From: Cobetia amphilecti
GTDB taxonomy: Bacteria > Pseudomonadota > Gammaproteobacteria > Pseudomonadales > Halomonadaceae
NCBI RefSeq assembly: GCF_030010415.1
Contig: NZ_JASCSA010000007.1
Length of the DNA stretch: 64,000 bases
Direction: 5' to 3' (one strand)
Below, piece by piece: positions 53,882 to 62,873 of the stretch. How positions within the stretch are numbered: position 1 is the first letter of the stretch; every line of letters starts with the position of its first letter. The notes below the pieces were generated by a model, which ran no database searches, was not told the origin of the DNA, and worked only from the letters and a program-made list of their open reading frames with translations. A program made the position numbers and the translations under genes.

Positions 53882-55077
53882 GCCGTGGTCTCTTGGGTCG
53901 CGGGGACAAACAGGTATTCCAGGATGTGCTCGTAGGCGCTGGAGAGTCGGTCCAGATCGCTGGCCATGACGCGTTCATCGATCTTGTGGATGGTCGCATT
54001 GACCGGCCCCAGCTCGACGACCTGAGTGCCGAGCTTGGCGATGAAGCGACCATCGGAGGTGCCGCCTGAGGTGGACAGCACCGGCTTGCGGCCCAGCGCA
54101 CGTTCCACGCCGTGTACGGCGGCATCGACCAGCGCGCCTTCCGGCGTCAGGAAGGGCTCTCCGCTCAGGTTCCACTCGATCTCGACGTCCAGACCGTGCT
54201 TCTCGAGGATCTCATAGGTGCGACGCTTGAGGTCATCGGCGGTCAGCTCGGTGGAATAGCGGAAGTTGAAGACCACTTCCAGCTCGCCGGGGATGACGTT
54301 GGTCGCGCCGGTACCGCCACGGATGTTGGAGATCTGGAAGCTGGTCGCCGGGAAGAAGTCGTTGCCGTTGTCCCAATGCTCGGCGGCCAGGGCGGCCAGC
54401 GCCGGAGCGGCATCGTGGATCGGGTTGCGCGCCAGATGCGGGTAGGCCACATGGCCCTGGATGCCCTTGACGTGCATGACCGCACCCAGCGAGCCGCGAC
54501 GGCCATTCTTGATCACGTCGCCGGCGTAGTCGGTGGAGGACGGCTCGCCGACGATGCAGTAGTCGAGGCGCTCGTGATGCTCGCGCAGATACTCGACCAC
54601 CGCACGGGTGCCGTGAACCGCCGGGCCTTCCTCGTCGGAGGTGATCAAGAAGGCGATGCGGCCTTCGTGGTCCGGGTTGGCGGTCACGAAGCGCTCGGTG
54701 GCGGTCAGCATCGCGGCCAGCGAACCCTTCATGTCGGCGGCGCCACGGCCACACAGGAAGCCGGCATCATCGATGCACGGCGAGAATGGCGGATACTGCC
54801 AGTTGGCTTCCGGGCCCGTCGGCACGACATCGGTGTGGCCGGCGAAGGCCAGCACCGGACCATGATGGCCGCGCACCGCCCAGAAGTTGTCGACATCGCC
54901 GAAGGGCAGCCGCGTGATGGTGAAGCCCAGCGCCTCGAGGCGTTCGATCATCAGGGTCTGGCAGTCCAGGTCGTCCGGCGTGACCGAGGGGCGTGAGATG
55001 AGATCGAAGGCCAGCTCCAGCGTCGGAGACAGATCGGCGGGGCGTGGCGGAAGCGGTGCGTTTGAATCAGTCATCAT
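53878..55077 (-). CDS. dapE: Succinyl-diaminopimelate desuccinylase
   Basis: DapE removes succinate from N-succinyl-LL-diaminopimelate in lysine and peptidoglycan precursor synthesis. The 399-residue M20 family enzyme has zinc-site motifs FAGHTDVVPTGP, GRGAADMKG, SDEEGPAVHGT and the C-terminal TSGGTSDGRFIA. It lies 158 bases past dapD and is coupled to the following unknown gene. It is slightly longer than E. coli DapE at the N-terminus. Confidence 0.96.
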   Translation of the reverse strand: MMTDSNAPLPPRPADLSPTLELAFDLISRPSVTPDDLDCQTLMIERLEALGFTITRLPFGDVDNFWAVRGHHGPVLAFAGHTDVVPTGPEANWQYPPFSPCIDDAGFLCGRGAADMKGSLAAMLTATERFVTANPDHEGRIAFLITSDEEGPAVHGTRAVVEYLREHHERLDYCIVGEPSSTDYAGDVIKNGRRGSLGAVMHVKGIQGHVAYPHLARNPIHDAAPALAALAAEHWDNGNDFFPATSFQISNIRGGTGATNVIPGELEVVFNFRYSTELTADDLKRRTYEILEKHGLDVEIEWNLSGEPFLTPEGALVDAAVHGVERALGRKPVLSTSGGTSDGRFIAKLGTQVVELGPVNATIHKIDERVMASDLDRLSSAYEHILEYLFVPATQETTA

Positions 55078-55235
55078 GGGCCATCGCTGCAGGCGTCATC
55101 GCGAGGAGCGACAGCGCGAAATTCGGGGGGAGAGACGAAGTGTCTTCACGCCGGCCCGGACACTGCTGCCCGAGCCGGGAAATGCCACGACGGCCTACCA
55201 GAGGTGCAGCCCCTGACAGGCCATCGTCACGCGCC

Positions 55236-56261
55236 TCAGTTGTGGGCGTGCAGGGCATCGTTGAGCGCGATGGCGCTCTTGTTGGTGCGGCACTCGACAC
55301 GGCCAGTGACGGAGTTGCGACGCAGCAGCAGGTCGTCCTGGCTCGCCAGCTCACGGGCCGCGACCGTCTCGACTTCCTGGCCTTCGTTGTCGAAGACCAT
55401 GACCTTGGTGCCGGCGGTGATGTAGAGGCCAGCTTCCACGGTGCAGCGATCGCCCAGCGGGATGCCGATACCGGCATTGGCGCCGATCAGGCAGCCTTCA
55501 CCGACCTTGATGACGATGTTGCCGCCACCGGACAGGGTGCCCATGGTGGAGCAGCCGCCGCCCAGATCAGAACCCTTGCCGACGAAGACGCCCGCGGAGA
55601 TGCGGCCTTCGATCATGCCCGGGCCTTCGGTGCCGGCATTGAAGTTGCAGAAGCCTTCGTGCATCACGGTGGTGCCTTCGCCCAAGTAGGCGCCCAGACG
55701 CACGCGTGCGGTATCGGCGATACGAATGCCGGTCGGCACCACGTAGTCGGTCATCTTCGGGAACTTGTCGACGCAGTCCACGGACAGGGTGCGACCTTCC
55801 AGACGGGCCTTGAGGCGACGCGCCGGCAGCTCCTCGATGTCGATGGCGCCTTCGCTGGTCCAGGCGACATTCTTGAGCAGACCGAACATGCCGGTCAGAT
55901 CGATGCCGTGCGGACGCACCATGCGGTGAGACAGCAGGTGCAGCTTGAGGTAGACCTCCGGCACGCTCTGCGGGGCGGCGTCTTCCTCGAGGAACATGGC
56001 GACCAGCGGGCGCTGGCTGGCGGCCAGGCTCTCGGCCAGTTCGGCCTGGGCGCTGTCACCGGCGTCGCGCAGGGCGCTGGCCAGGGCGGCGCAGTGTTCC
56101 GGCAGGAAGCTGGTGGCGGTGGTGCCAGCCGGTGCGTCCAGTGCCTTGCGAGCGGCGTCAGCAACGGCAGCGGTCGGCTTGAACAGCGGGGCAGGATAGT
56201 AGACTTCCAGCCAGTCGCCGGTGGTGTTCTGGGTGCCGATTCCGAGGGCAAGGCTCAACAT
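55236..56261 (-). CDS. dapD: Tetrahydrodipicolinate N-succinyltransferase
   Basis: DapD transfers succinyl from succinyl-CoA to tetrahydrodipicolinate. The 341-residue protein is the longer form found in pseudomonads and actinobacteria, not the 274-residue E. coli form. Left-handed beta-helix hexapeptide repeats are visible in VRLGAYLGEGTTVMHEGFCNF and GGGNIVIKVGEGCLIGANAGIG. I start at MLSLALGIG, behind GGAG, rather than 24 codons earlier. Confidence 0.93.
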   Translation of the reverse strand: MLSLALGIGTQNTTGDWLEVYYPAPLFKPTAAVADAARKALDAPAGTTATSFLPEHCAALASALRDAGDSAQAELAESLAASQRPLVAMFLEEDAAPQSVPEVYLKLHLLSHRMVRPHGIDLTGMFGLLKNVAWTSEGAIDIEELPARRLKARLEGRTLSVDCVDKFPKMTDYVVPTGIRIADTARVRLGAYLGEGTTVMHEGFCNFNAGTEGPGMIEGRISAGVFVGKGSDLGGGCSTMGTLSGGGNIVIKVGEGCLIGANAGIGIPLGDRCTVEAGLYITAGTKVMVFDNEGQEVETVAARELASQDDLLLRRNSVTGRVECRTNKSAIALNDALHAHN

Positions 56262-56301
56262 CGTGTCAATCTCCGGGGTGTCCAGTGGTGTAAGGGGTAA
56301 C

Positions 56302-56658
56302 TCAGTCCTGCGGTTCGTAGACCGCCTTGTCATAGCCGATCACCAGATCCATCTCATTGTCGGCGGGATGACGCTCGAGAATGGGACGCTTGATCAGGGT
56401 CGGGTGCTCCAGCATCAATGCGCGTGCTGAATTGGCATCGAGGCTGTCACGTTGTTCATCGCTCAGGTTGCGCCAGCTGGTGCTGCGCTTGTTGAGCAGG
56501 CTGCTCCAGGCGGTCTGCTCCAGCCAGGATTCCAGCAGGCTGGCGGAGAGACCATCCTCGCGCAGGTCATGCCAGCGATAGGGCACGCCCCGGTCGTCGA
56601 GGGCGCGGCGTGCCTTGCGGCAGGTATCACAGGTCTTGATGCCGTAGAGCACGTGCAT
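56302..56658 (-). CDS. ArsC/Spx-like small thioredoxin-fold protein (YffB type)
   Basis: The 118-residue protein starts VLYGIKTCDTCRKARRAL with a CxxC motif in the ArsC/Spx fold and continues WLEQTAWSSLLNKRSTSWRNL and HPTLIKRPIL. It matches YffB, encoded beside dapE in E. coli, whose function is unclear; it might be a GSH-dependent thiol reductase. AAGGAG precedes the ATG. It is probably co-transcribed with dapC. Confidence 0.88.
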   Translation of the reverse strand: MHVLYGIKTCDTCRKARRALDDRGVPYRWHDLREDGLSASLLESWLEQTAWSSLLNKRSTSWRNLSDEQRDSLDANSARALMLEHPTLIKRPILERHPADNEMDLVIGYDKAVYEPQD

Positions 56659-56742
56659 GGCGGTCTCCTTGAGCCAATCCGCCCCGCCGGGCGAGGCTGT
56701 CATCCAGTGTTGGGCTGCTGTCAGCCCGTGCAGGCCTGGCGC

Positions 56743-57942
56743 TCAGCGCAGGCGTTCAACGAAGCGACGCAGGCGCTGGGCGGCTTCGACGGTCTGTTCC
56801 AGTTCGGCCACCAGCGCCAGACGAATGCGTCCGGCACCCGGATTCACGCCGTCCACCTCGCGCGCCATGTAGCTTGCCGGCAGCACGCCGACCGCCTCTT
56901 CACGCAGCAGCTCGCGGGTGAAGGCGGCGTCGTCACCGCCCGGCACGGCGGGATACAGGTAGAAGCTGGCTTCCGGAGTCGGGAAGTCCATCACCGGTGC
57001 GAGGATTTCGGTCACGGCGGCAAACTTCTCGCGGTAGGCATCGCGATTGGCCAGCACGTGGGCTTCATCATTCCAGGCGGCGATGGAGGCGTGTTGGTGA
57101 TGCAGCGGCATCGCGCAGCCGTGATAGGTGCGGTAGTGACGGAAGCGACGGATCACCTCGCCATCGCCGGCCACGAAGCCGGAGCGCAGGCCCGGCAGGT
57201 TGGAGCGCTTGGACAGCGAGTGGAAGACCACGCAGCGCGCGTAGTCATCGCGGCCCATGGCGGCACAGGCCTGCAGCAGGCCCGGCGGCGGCATGGACTC
57301 ATCGAGATAGAGCTCCGAGTAGCACTCATCGGAGGCGATCAGGAAGTCGTGCTCGTCGGCGAGGCGAATCAGCTGCTGGAAGTCCTCCAACGGTGTCACG
57401 GCGCCGGTGGGATTGCCCGGCGAGCAGACGAAGACGATCTGGGTATCACGCCACACCTCGGCCGGCACCGCCGCGTAGTCGGGGCGGAAGCCATTCTCGG
57501 CGGGGCAGGGCAGGTAGGTGACCTCACCGCCGGCCAGCAGCGTCGCGCCTTCGTAGATCTGATAGAAGGGGTTCGGCACCAGTACGCGCGCCGGGCGCAT
57601 GCTGTCCAGCGAGGCCTGGATGAAGGCGAACAGTGCCTCGCGGGTGCCGGTGACCGGCAGGACCTGCTGGTCGATATCCGGCGTGGCGTTGAGCGAGAAG
57701 CGCTTCGCGAGCCAGTCGGCGATCGCCTGGCGCAATTCCGGCAGACCGCCGGTGGCGGGGTATTTGGCCACGCCCATGATGTGCTCGCGCAGGGTGTCGA
57801 GCACGAACTCGGGCGGCGCGTGACGCGGCTCGCCGATGGTCAGTGCAATCGGGTCCAGGGCGGGATTGGGCACGACGCCCTCGCGCAGCTTGGCCAGGGT
57901 TTCAAACGGGTAGGGCTTGAGCTGGTCGAGATCCGGGTTCAT
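56743..57942 (-). CDS. dapC: Succinyldiaminopimelate transaminase
   Basis: DapC makes N-succinyl-LL-diaminopimelate with glutamate as amino donor, the step before DapE. The 399-residue PLP enzyme of fold type I contains IALTIGEPRHAPPEFV, CSPGNPTGAVTP, SDECYSELYL and the PLP-lysine motif SLSKRSNLPGLRSGF. Placement in a dap cluster supports DapC. The first ATG with family-like sequence was chosen. Confidence 0.93.
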   Translation of the reverse strand: MNPDLDQLKPYPFETLAKLREGVVPNPALDPIALTIGEPRHAPPEFVLDTLREHIMGVAKYPATGGLPELRQAIADWLAKRFSLNATPDIDQQVLPVTGTREALFAFIQASLDSMRPARVLVPNPFYQIYEGATLLAGGEVTYLPCPAENGFRPDYAAVPAEVWRDTQIVFVCSPGNPTGAVTPLEDFQQLIRLADEHDFLIASDECYSELYLDESMPPPGLLQACAAMGRDDYARCVVFHSLSKRSNLPGLRSGFVAGDGEVIRRFRHYRTYHGCAMPLHHQHASIAAWNDEAHVLANRDAYREKFAAVTEILAPVMDFPTPEASFYLYPAVPGGDDAAFTRELLREEAVGVLPASYMAREVDGVNPGAGRIRLALVAELEQTVEAAQRLRRFVERLR

Positions 57943-58040
57943 GCACGTTCCATGGGTGATGGCCGTGGCAGTCAGGCTGCCGGCCGAGCAGGGAGGAAGG
58001 CGTCCGCGAGTCACCGGACTGCCATGCAGGTCGACTCGCG

Positions 58041-58069
58041 ATTATAGGGAAGCCGGCCGGTCCCCTCAA
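58041..58069 (-). promoter_or_regulatory. Sigma-70 promoter of the dapC cluster
   Basis: On the minus strand TTGAGG (58069-58064) and TATAAT (58046-58041) are separated by 17 bp, the ideal spacing. The -35 falls in the loop of the hairpin that follows glnD. Confidence 0.75.
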
Positions 58070-58088
58070 TCGCGGGGTGCCGGCCGGC
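58052..58088 (-). terminator. Hairpin between glnD and dapC
   Basis: GCCGGCCGG and CCGGCCGGC, with inner CCCC and GGGG, make a strong stem around an 8-base loop. It likely ends glnD transcription, yet overlaps the dapC promoter. Confidence 0.6.
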
Positions 58089-58106
58089 GCTTTCCCTCTG
58101 TACTCT

Positions 58107-58136
58107 CGTCACGTGCCGTCACGCGCCGTCACGCGT
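58107..58136. repeat. 10-bp tandem repeat after glnD, 3 copies
   Basis: CGTCACGTGC, CGTCACGCGC and CGTCACGCGT run in tandem right after the glnD stop codon. Confidence 0.7.
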
Positions 58137-58137
58137 C

Positions 58138-60849
58138 TCAGCCGCGCTCGCCGACCTCGAGGACTTCGGTGAGGGCGTCACGCAGGCGTGTCTGGCGCTC
58201 GGGGTCGGTGATGGGCTCGCCGGCGCGGTCGGTGATGAAGAAGATATCCTCGACGCGCTCGCCGAGGGTGGCGATCTTGGCGGCATCGATGGCGATCTCG
58301 TGCTCCATGAACACGCGGCCGATGCGTGCCAGCAGGCCAGGGCGGTCCGAGGCGATCACTTCCAGTACGCTGCGGCCGTTGGTGTAGTCCTGACTCAGCG
58401 TGATGCGCGGCGCGATGCGGAAGTGCTTGAGCTGGCGCGGCGTATGGCGATTGACGATCACCGAGTAGTCATCCGGGTCATCCAGCTCTTCGACCAGATG
58501 GGTGCGGATATCGGCCAGGCGTGCGGCGTCGCGGATCGGCTCGCCGTCATCGTCGAGCAGGATGAAGGTGTTGAGCGTCCAGTTGTGGCTCGAGGTGGCG
58601 ATGCGCGCATCGTGGATCGAGAGCCCCAGCTGCTCCAGCGCCGCGGCAGTGGCCGCGAACAGGTTGTCCACCGAGCGAGTGTGGATGAAGACCTTGGTGC
58701 CGCCTTCGGTCATCTCCTCGGTGGGCGCGCTGGTCAGTACCAGCGGCAGCGGCTCGCCATGCTCGTCGAGCTGCGGGGCCGCCTGGCGCGCGAGGATCCC
58801 CTGGGTGTGCCAGGCCACCTCGCTGGGCGCGTAGCGCACGAAGTAGTCGTCGCCGAGGCTGGCCCACAGCGCCTCGGCGTCAGTGCGGGTGGTGCCCATG
58901 CCGGCCAGCAGGGACAGTGCTTCCTCACGGGTCTCGGTGATCCACTCGTGGCGCTCCGGCGGATGCTCGAGGCCACGGCGAAGCGCCCGGCGCGTCTCCA
59001 TGTGCAGCTGGCGCAGCAATGCCGCACGCCAGCCGTTCCACAGCGACGGGTTGGTGGCGTTGATGTCGGCCACCGTCAGCACGTAGAGATAATCGAGGTG
59101 CGTCTCGTCGCCGACGATCTCGGCGAAGCGGGTGATGATCTCGGGGTCGGCGATGTCCTGCTTCTGGGCGGTCATCGACATCAGCAGGTGGTGGCGCACC
59201 AGCCAGCTCAGGGTGCGGGTGTCACGCGGGCTGAGGTCATGACGGCGCGCGAAGTCCTCGACTTCCTCGGCACCGATCTCGGAGTGGTCGCCGCCACGGC
59301 CCTTGCCGATGTCGTGATAGAGCCCGGCGATCCACAGCAGCTCCAGCTTGGGCAGCTCGCGGATCAGGGTCGCGGCGACCGGGAATTCCTCCTCGGCATC
59401 AGGGGCACGGAATTCCTGGGCGACCTTGAGCAGGCGCAGGGTGTGCGCATCGACGGTGTAGACGTGGAAGAGGTCGTGCTGCATCAGCCCCACGGCGCGC
59501 CCGAAGGCCGGCAGGTACTTGCCGAGGATGCCGTAGCGCGCCATGCGCTTGAGTACGCGGGGTACGTTGCCGCCACAGCGCATCAGCTCCATGAACAGGC
59601 TCTGGTGGCGCACGTCGTCGCGGAAGGCGTCGTCGATCTGGTGGCGATGATCGCGCAGCGCGCGGATGGTGTCGGCGCGCACGCCCTCGATCTCCGGGTG
59701 CTGCGCCATCAGCAGGAACAGCTCCAGCAGCGCGGCGGGGCGGCGGCGGAACACGCCTTCCTCGCGCAGGCTGATGTAGCCGCTGCGGATCTCGAAGCGC
59801 GGATTGAGCGGCACGATATTGACCGGCTCGTCATGGCGCAGGATGGCCTCGTCGAAGTGCTGCAGCAGCATGTCGTTGAGGCCCGCCAGGGCGGTGACGT
59901 GGCGGTAGTAGCGCTTCATGAACTGCTCGACCGCCAGATGCTCGGGTGTGTCGCGGAAGCCGAACAGCTCGGCGATGGTGCGCTGGTGGTCGAACAGCAG
60001 CCGGTCCTCGGCGCGTCCGGCCAGCATGTGCAGCGCGAAGCGCACCTGCCACAGGAAGGCCTGACCCTGGCTGAGAATGCGCAGTTCGGCATCATTCATG
60101 AAGCCCAGCGCGACCAGGTTGTCGTAGCGCTCGACCCCGAAGTGACGCTTGGCGACCCAGCCGATCATCTGGATGTCGCGCAGGCCGCCGGGCGACGACT
60201 TGATGTTGGGTTCGAGGTGATATTCGGTGTTGGCGAACTTGTGGTGGCGAGCGATCTGCTCCTGCCACTTGGCCTCGAAGAAGGCTTCGGCCGGCCACAG
60301 ACGGTCGGTGGCCAGACGTTCGCGCATGGCCTCGCGCAGCCGCTGAGGGCCGGCGATGACACGGGATTCCAGCAGGTTGGTGATTACGGTGACATCGGCG
60401 CGTGCCTCACGCTCGCAGTCACTCAGCGAGCGCACGGACTGGCCGATCTCGAGACCGATGTCCCACAGGAAGGTGATGAAGTCGGACAGCGCTTCACGAT
60501 AGGGCGTGTCGTCGTCCTGCTCCAGCAACAGCAGCAGGTCGATGTCGGAATGCGGGTGCAGCTCGCCGCGGCCGTAGCCGCCCACGGCGAGCAGGGCGAT
60601 GCCGTCATCCGGCCAGGCCTGACGCTGCCAGGCGATGGCCAGCAGGCGATCGATGGCGCGGGCACGACCATGGATGAGGTCGCGGATGTCGGCGCCCGCC
60701 TTGAAGCGAGCCTCGAGACGCTCCTGTACCTGTGCCAGAGCCCGCTTGAACAGCGGGATGGGTGTCTTCGTCGTGGCCAGCTCGCCGTCGAAGGTGACGG
60801 CATCGTAGAGCGCTTCACGCTCGACGAAGTGATAGTGGTGCAGGAGCAT
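58138..60849 (-). CDS. glnD: PII uridylyltransferase/uridylyl-removing enzyme
   Basis: GlnD senses glutamine and adds or removes UMP on PII proteins, controlling nitrogen assimilation. The 903-residue protein has the nucleotidyltransferase motif GGYGRGELHPHSDIDLLLL, an HD domain (LYHDIGKGRGGDHSEIGA) for removal, and two C-terminal ACT domains for glutamine sensing. The start just after map was chosen: the frame extends back 65 codons, but only inside map. It is coupled to map by a 5-base gap. Confidence 0.96.
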   Translation of the reverse strand: MLLHHYHFVEREALYDAVTFDGELATTKTPIPLFKRALAQVQERLEARFKAGADIRDLIHGRARAIDRLLAIAWQRQAWPDDGIALLAVGGYGRGELHPHSDIDLLLLLEQDDDTPYREALSDFITFLWDIGLEIGQSVRSLSDCEREARADVTVITNLLESRVIAGPQRLREAMRERLATDRLWPAEAFFEAKWQEQIARHHKFANTEYHLEPNIKSSPGGLRDIQMIGWVAKRHFGVERYDNLVALGFMNDAELRILSQGQAFLWQVRFALHMLAGRAEDRLLFDHQRTIAELFGFRDTPEHLAVEQFMKRYYRHVTALAGLNDMLLQHFDEAILRHDEPVNIVPLNPRFEIRSGYISLREEGVFRRRPAALLELFLLMAQHPEIEGVRADTIRALRDHRHQIDDAFRDDVRHQSLFMELMRCGGNVPRVLKRMARYGILGKYLPAFGRAVGLMQHDLFHVYTVDAHTLRLLKVAQEFRAPDAEEEFPVAATLIRELPKLELLWIAGLYHDIGKGRGGDHSEIGAEEVEDFARRHDLSPRDTRTLSWLVRHHLLMSMTAQKQDIADPEIITRFAEIVGDETHLDYLYVLTVADINATNPSLWNGWRAALLRQLHMETRRALRRGLEHPPERHEWITETREEALSLLAGMGTTRTDAEALWASLGDDYFVRYAPSEVAWHTQGILARQAAPQLDEHGEPLPLVLTSAPTEEMTEGGTKVFIHTRSVDNLFAATAAALEQLGLSIHDARIATSSHNWTLNTFILLDDDGEPIRDAARLADIRTHLVEELDDPDDYSVIVNRHTPRQLKHFRIAPRITLSQDYTNGRSVLEVIASDRPGLLARIGRVFMEHEIAIDAAKIATLGERVEDIFFITDRAGEPITDPERQTRLRDALTEVLEVGERG

Positions 60850-60854
60850 CTTGA

Positions 60855-61646
60855 TCAACCCTCGAGGAAGGAGAGGTCCTCTTCCGTGCGACGTGTCAGT
60901 ACCTCGACGCCGGTGGCGGTGACCAGCAGGGTGTGCTCCCACTGGGCCGAGAGGCTCTTGTCCTTGGTGACGGCTGTCCAGTCGTCCTTGAGGACCTTCA
61001 CCTTGTAGCCACCGACATTGACCATCGGCTCGATGGTCAGGCACATGCCTTCCAGAAGCTCGGCGTCGGCACGGGCTTCGTAGCCGTCATAGTGCAGCAC
61101 CTGCGGGTCTTCATGGAAGCCGGCGCCGATGCCGTGGCCGCAGAAGTCACGCACGACACTGTAGCCTGCCGCTTCGGCATGCTTCTGGATCGCGCGACCG
61201 ATTTCTGACAGGCGTACGCCCGGACGTACCAGCTCGATGCCTTTATAGAGGCATTCCTGGGTGACGCGGCACAGACGCTCGGCCTGGATGCTCGGCTCGC
61301 CGACGATGTACATCTTCGAGGTGTCGCCGTGATAGCCGTCCTTGATCACGGTGATGTCGATGTTGAGGATGTCGCCTTTCTTGAGCTTCTTGTTGTCATC
61401 GGGGATGCCGTGACAGACCACGTGATTGATCGAGGTGCAGATCGATTTCGGGAAGCCGTGGTAGTTGAGCGGCGCCGGAATGCAGCCCTGAACTTCGGTG
61501 ATGTGGTGGTGCGCGATGCGGTTGAGCTCGCCCGTGGTGACGCCGGGACGGACATGCTCGTCGAGCAGCTCCAGCACTTCAGCCGCCAGACGGCCGGCGA
61601 CGCGCATCTTGTCGATTTCTTCAGCTGTCTTGATGGGAATGTTCAT
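60855..61646 (-). CDS. map: Methionine aminopeptidase, type I
   Basis: Map removes the start methionine from new proteins. The 263-residue enzyme starts MNIPIKTAEEIDKMRVAGRL and has metal ligands in LNIDITVIKDGYHGDTSK, CGHGIGAGFHEDP and LTIEPM. As in E. coli it faces rpsB divergently. I start 35 codons into the longest frame, at the family start. Confidence 0.97.
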   Translation of the reverse strand: MNIPIKTAEEIDKMRVAGRLAAEVLELLDEHVRPGVTTGELNRIAHHHITEVQGCIPAPLNYHGFPKSICTSINHVVCHGIPDDNKKLKKGDILNIDITVIKDGYHGDTSKMYIVGEPSIQAERLCRVTQECLYKGIELVRPGVRLSEIGRAIQKHAEAAGYSVVRDFCGHGIGAGFHEDPQVLHYDGYEARADAELLEGMCLTIEPMVNVGGYKVKVLKDDWTAVTKDKSLSAQWEHTLLVTATGVEVLTRRTEEDLSFLEG

Positions 61647-61960
61647 GAGGACTCGAGGCAGGAGATAAGAGGGATGAAACGCCGCCAGGCCGCGCGTGAC
61701 GGGGGAATGGCGCGACGCATCGCATGCCGCGTCGGGCAGTGGCGACTTCATATCGTGGTCGAGCTATGGTATAAAGCCGCGCGCTTTCCTGCAAATTCTC
61801 CTCGACGGCCACCTCCGGGCGCCTGGCCGAGGCGAGATTGAAGGACTGACGTACATAACCCCAATCCACACACGTTCCGTCACATGGTCCCGGGTGCCGC
61901 GCAAGCGGTCGGATCCATGGGGGACGTGGAGGCCCAACCCGATATCCAGGAGATATTCAC
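61647..61960 (+). other. map-rpsB divergent region with rpsB leader
   Basis: About 180 bases lie between the proposed rpsB promoter and the ATG. In gammaproteobacteria this leader lets ribosomal protein S2 repress its own operon; I infer the same here from position and length, without a matched structure. The short open frames inside look non-coding. Confidence 0.5.
61747..61775 (+). promoter_or_regulatory. rpsB-tsf promoter
   Basis: TTCATA (61747-61752) and TATAAA (61770-61775) have a 17-bp spacer. GCCGCGCGC directly follows the -10, a GC-rich discriminator as in promoters under stringent control. Confidence 0.65.
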
Positions 61961-62695
61961 ATGGCGCAAGTCAACATGCGCGATCTGCTCAAGGCAGGCG
62001 CACACTTCGGTCACCAGACCAAGTACTGGAACCCGAAGATGTCCAAGTTCATCTTCGGCGCTCGCAACAAGATCCACATCATCAACCTCGAGCACACCCT
62101 GCCGGCGCTGAACGAAGCCGTGTCAGTGGTCGAGAAGATGGCTGCCAATGGCAACAAGATCATGTTCGTGGGCACCAAGCGCGCTGCCGGCAAGATCATC
62201 AAGGAAGAAGCTCGCAAGGCTGGCCAGCCGTACGTCAACCATCGCTGGTTGGGCGGCATGCTGACCAACTTCAAGACCATCCGTCAGTCCATCAAGCGCC
62301 TGCGTGAAATCGAGCAGATGCATGAAGACGGTACCTTCGCGAAGCTGACCAAGAAAGAAGTCCTGATGGCCACTCGTGAGCAGGACAAGCTCGAGCGCTC
62401 CATCGGCGGTATCAAGGACATGGGCGGCCTGCCGGACGCAATGTTCGTGATCGACGTTGACCACGAGCGCATCGCGATCAACGAAGCCAACAAGCTGGGC
62501 ATCCCGGTCATCGGCGTCGTCGATACCAACTCCAACCCGGACGGCGTGGACTACGTCATCCCGGGTAACGATGACTCCATCCGCGCCATCCAGATCTATG
62601 TCCAGGCAATTGCAGGCGCCTGTGGCAAGAACAAGGAAGAAGAGCTGGCCGGTGAGTTCGTCGAAACTGCTTCTGAAGAAGACGCAGCAGAGTGA
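61961..62695 (+). CDS. rpsB: Ribosomal protein S2
   Basis: S2 is a 30S protein needed for S1 binding. The 244-residue frame opens MAQVNMRDLLKAGAHFGHQT and includes KFIFGARNKIHIINLEHT and RWLGGMLTNFKTIR, all typical. GGAGATATTCAC precedes the ATG. It is first in the rpsB-tsf operon, followed by pyrH. Confidence 0.98.
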   Translation: MAQVNMRDLLKAGAHFGHQTKYWNPKMSKFIFGARNKIHIINLEHTLPALNEAVSVVEKMAANGNKIMFVGTKRAAGKIIKEEARKAGQPYVNHRWLGGMLTNFKTIRQSIKRLREIEQMHEDGTFAKLTKKEVLMATREQDKLERSIGGIKDMGGLPDAMFVIDVDHERIAINEANKLGIPVIGVVDTNSNPDGVDYVIPGNDDSIRAIQIYVQAIAGACGKNKEEELAGEFVETASEEDAAE

Positions 62696-62782
62696 TCCTG
62701 GCGGCTTGATCTGACTGTCACAAACGCTGCGCTACACTAAGTGCGGCATGGCCTAGCCAGGTGGCAGTCAGGTCAGGCAATG

Positions 62783-62804
62783 AGGGGGCCACGGCCCCCT
62801 TATT
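62783..62804 (+). terminator. Attenuator-like hairpin between rpsB and tsf
   Basis: AGGGGGC pairs with GCCCCCT around a short loop, then TATTT follows. In E. coli a similar intercistronic hairpin lowers tsf expression. Confidence 0.6.
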
Positions 62805-62873
62805 TGCGACCGTTCAGCGGTCGTGACCGAATTCCCGTATTCAAAGACGTCGACACGACAGAGGTTTCATCCC

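Noticed and set aside
58300..61008. 902-codon open frame on the plus strand opposite glnD
   Set aside because: It is a shadow of glnD caused by high GC codon bias; no ribosome site, no recognisable motif, and glnD is certain.
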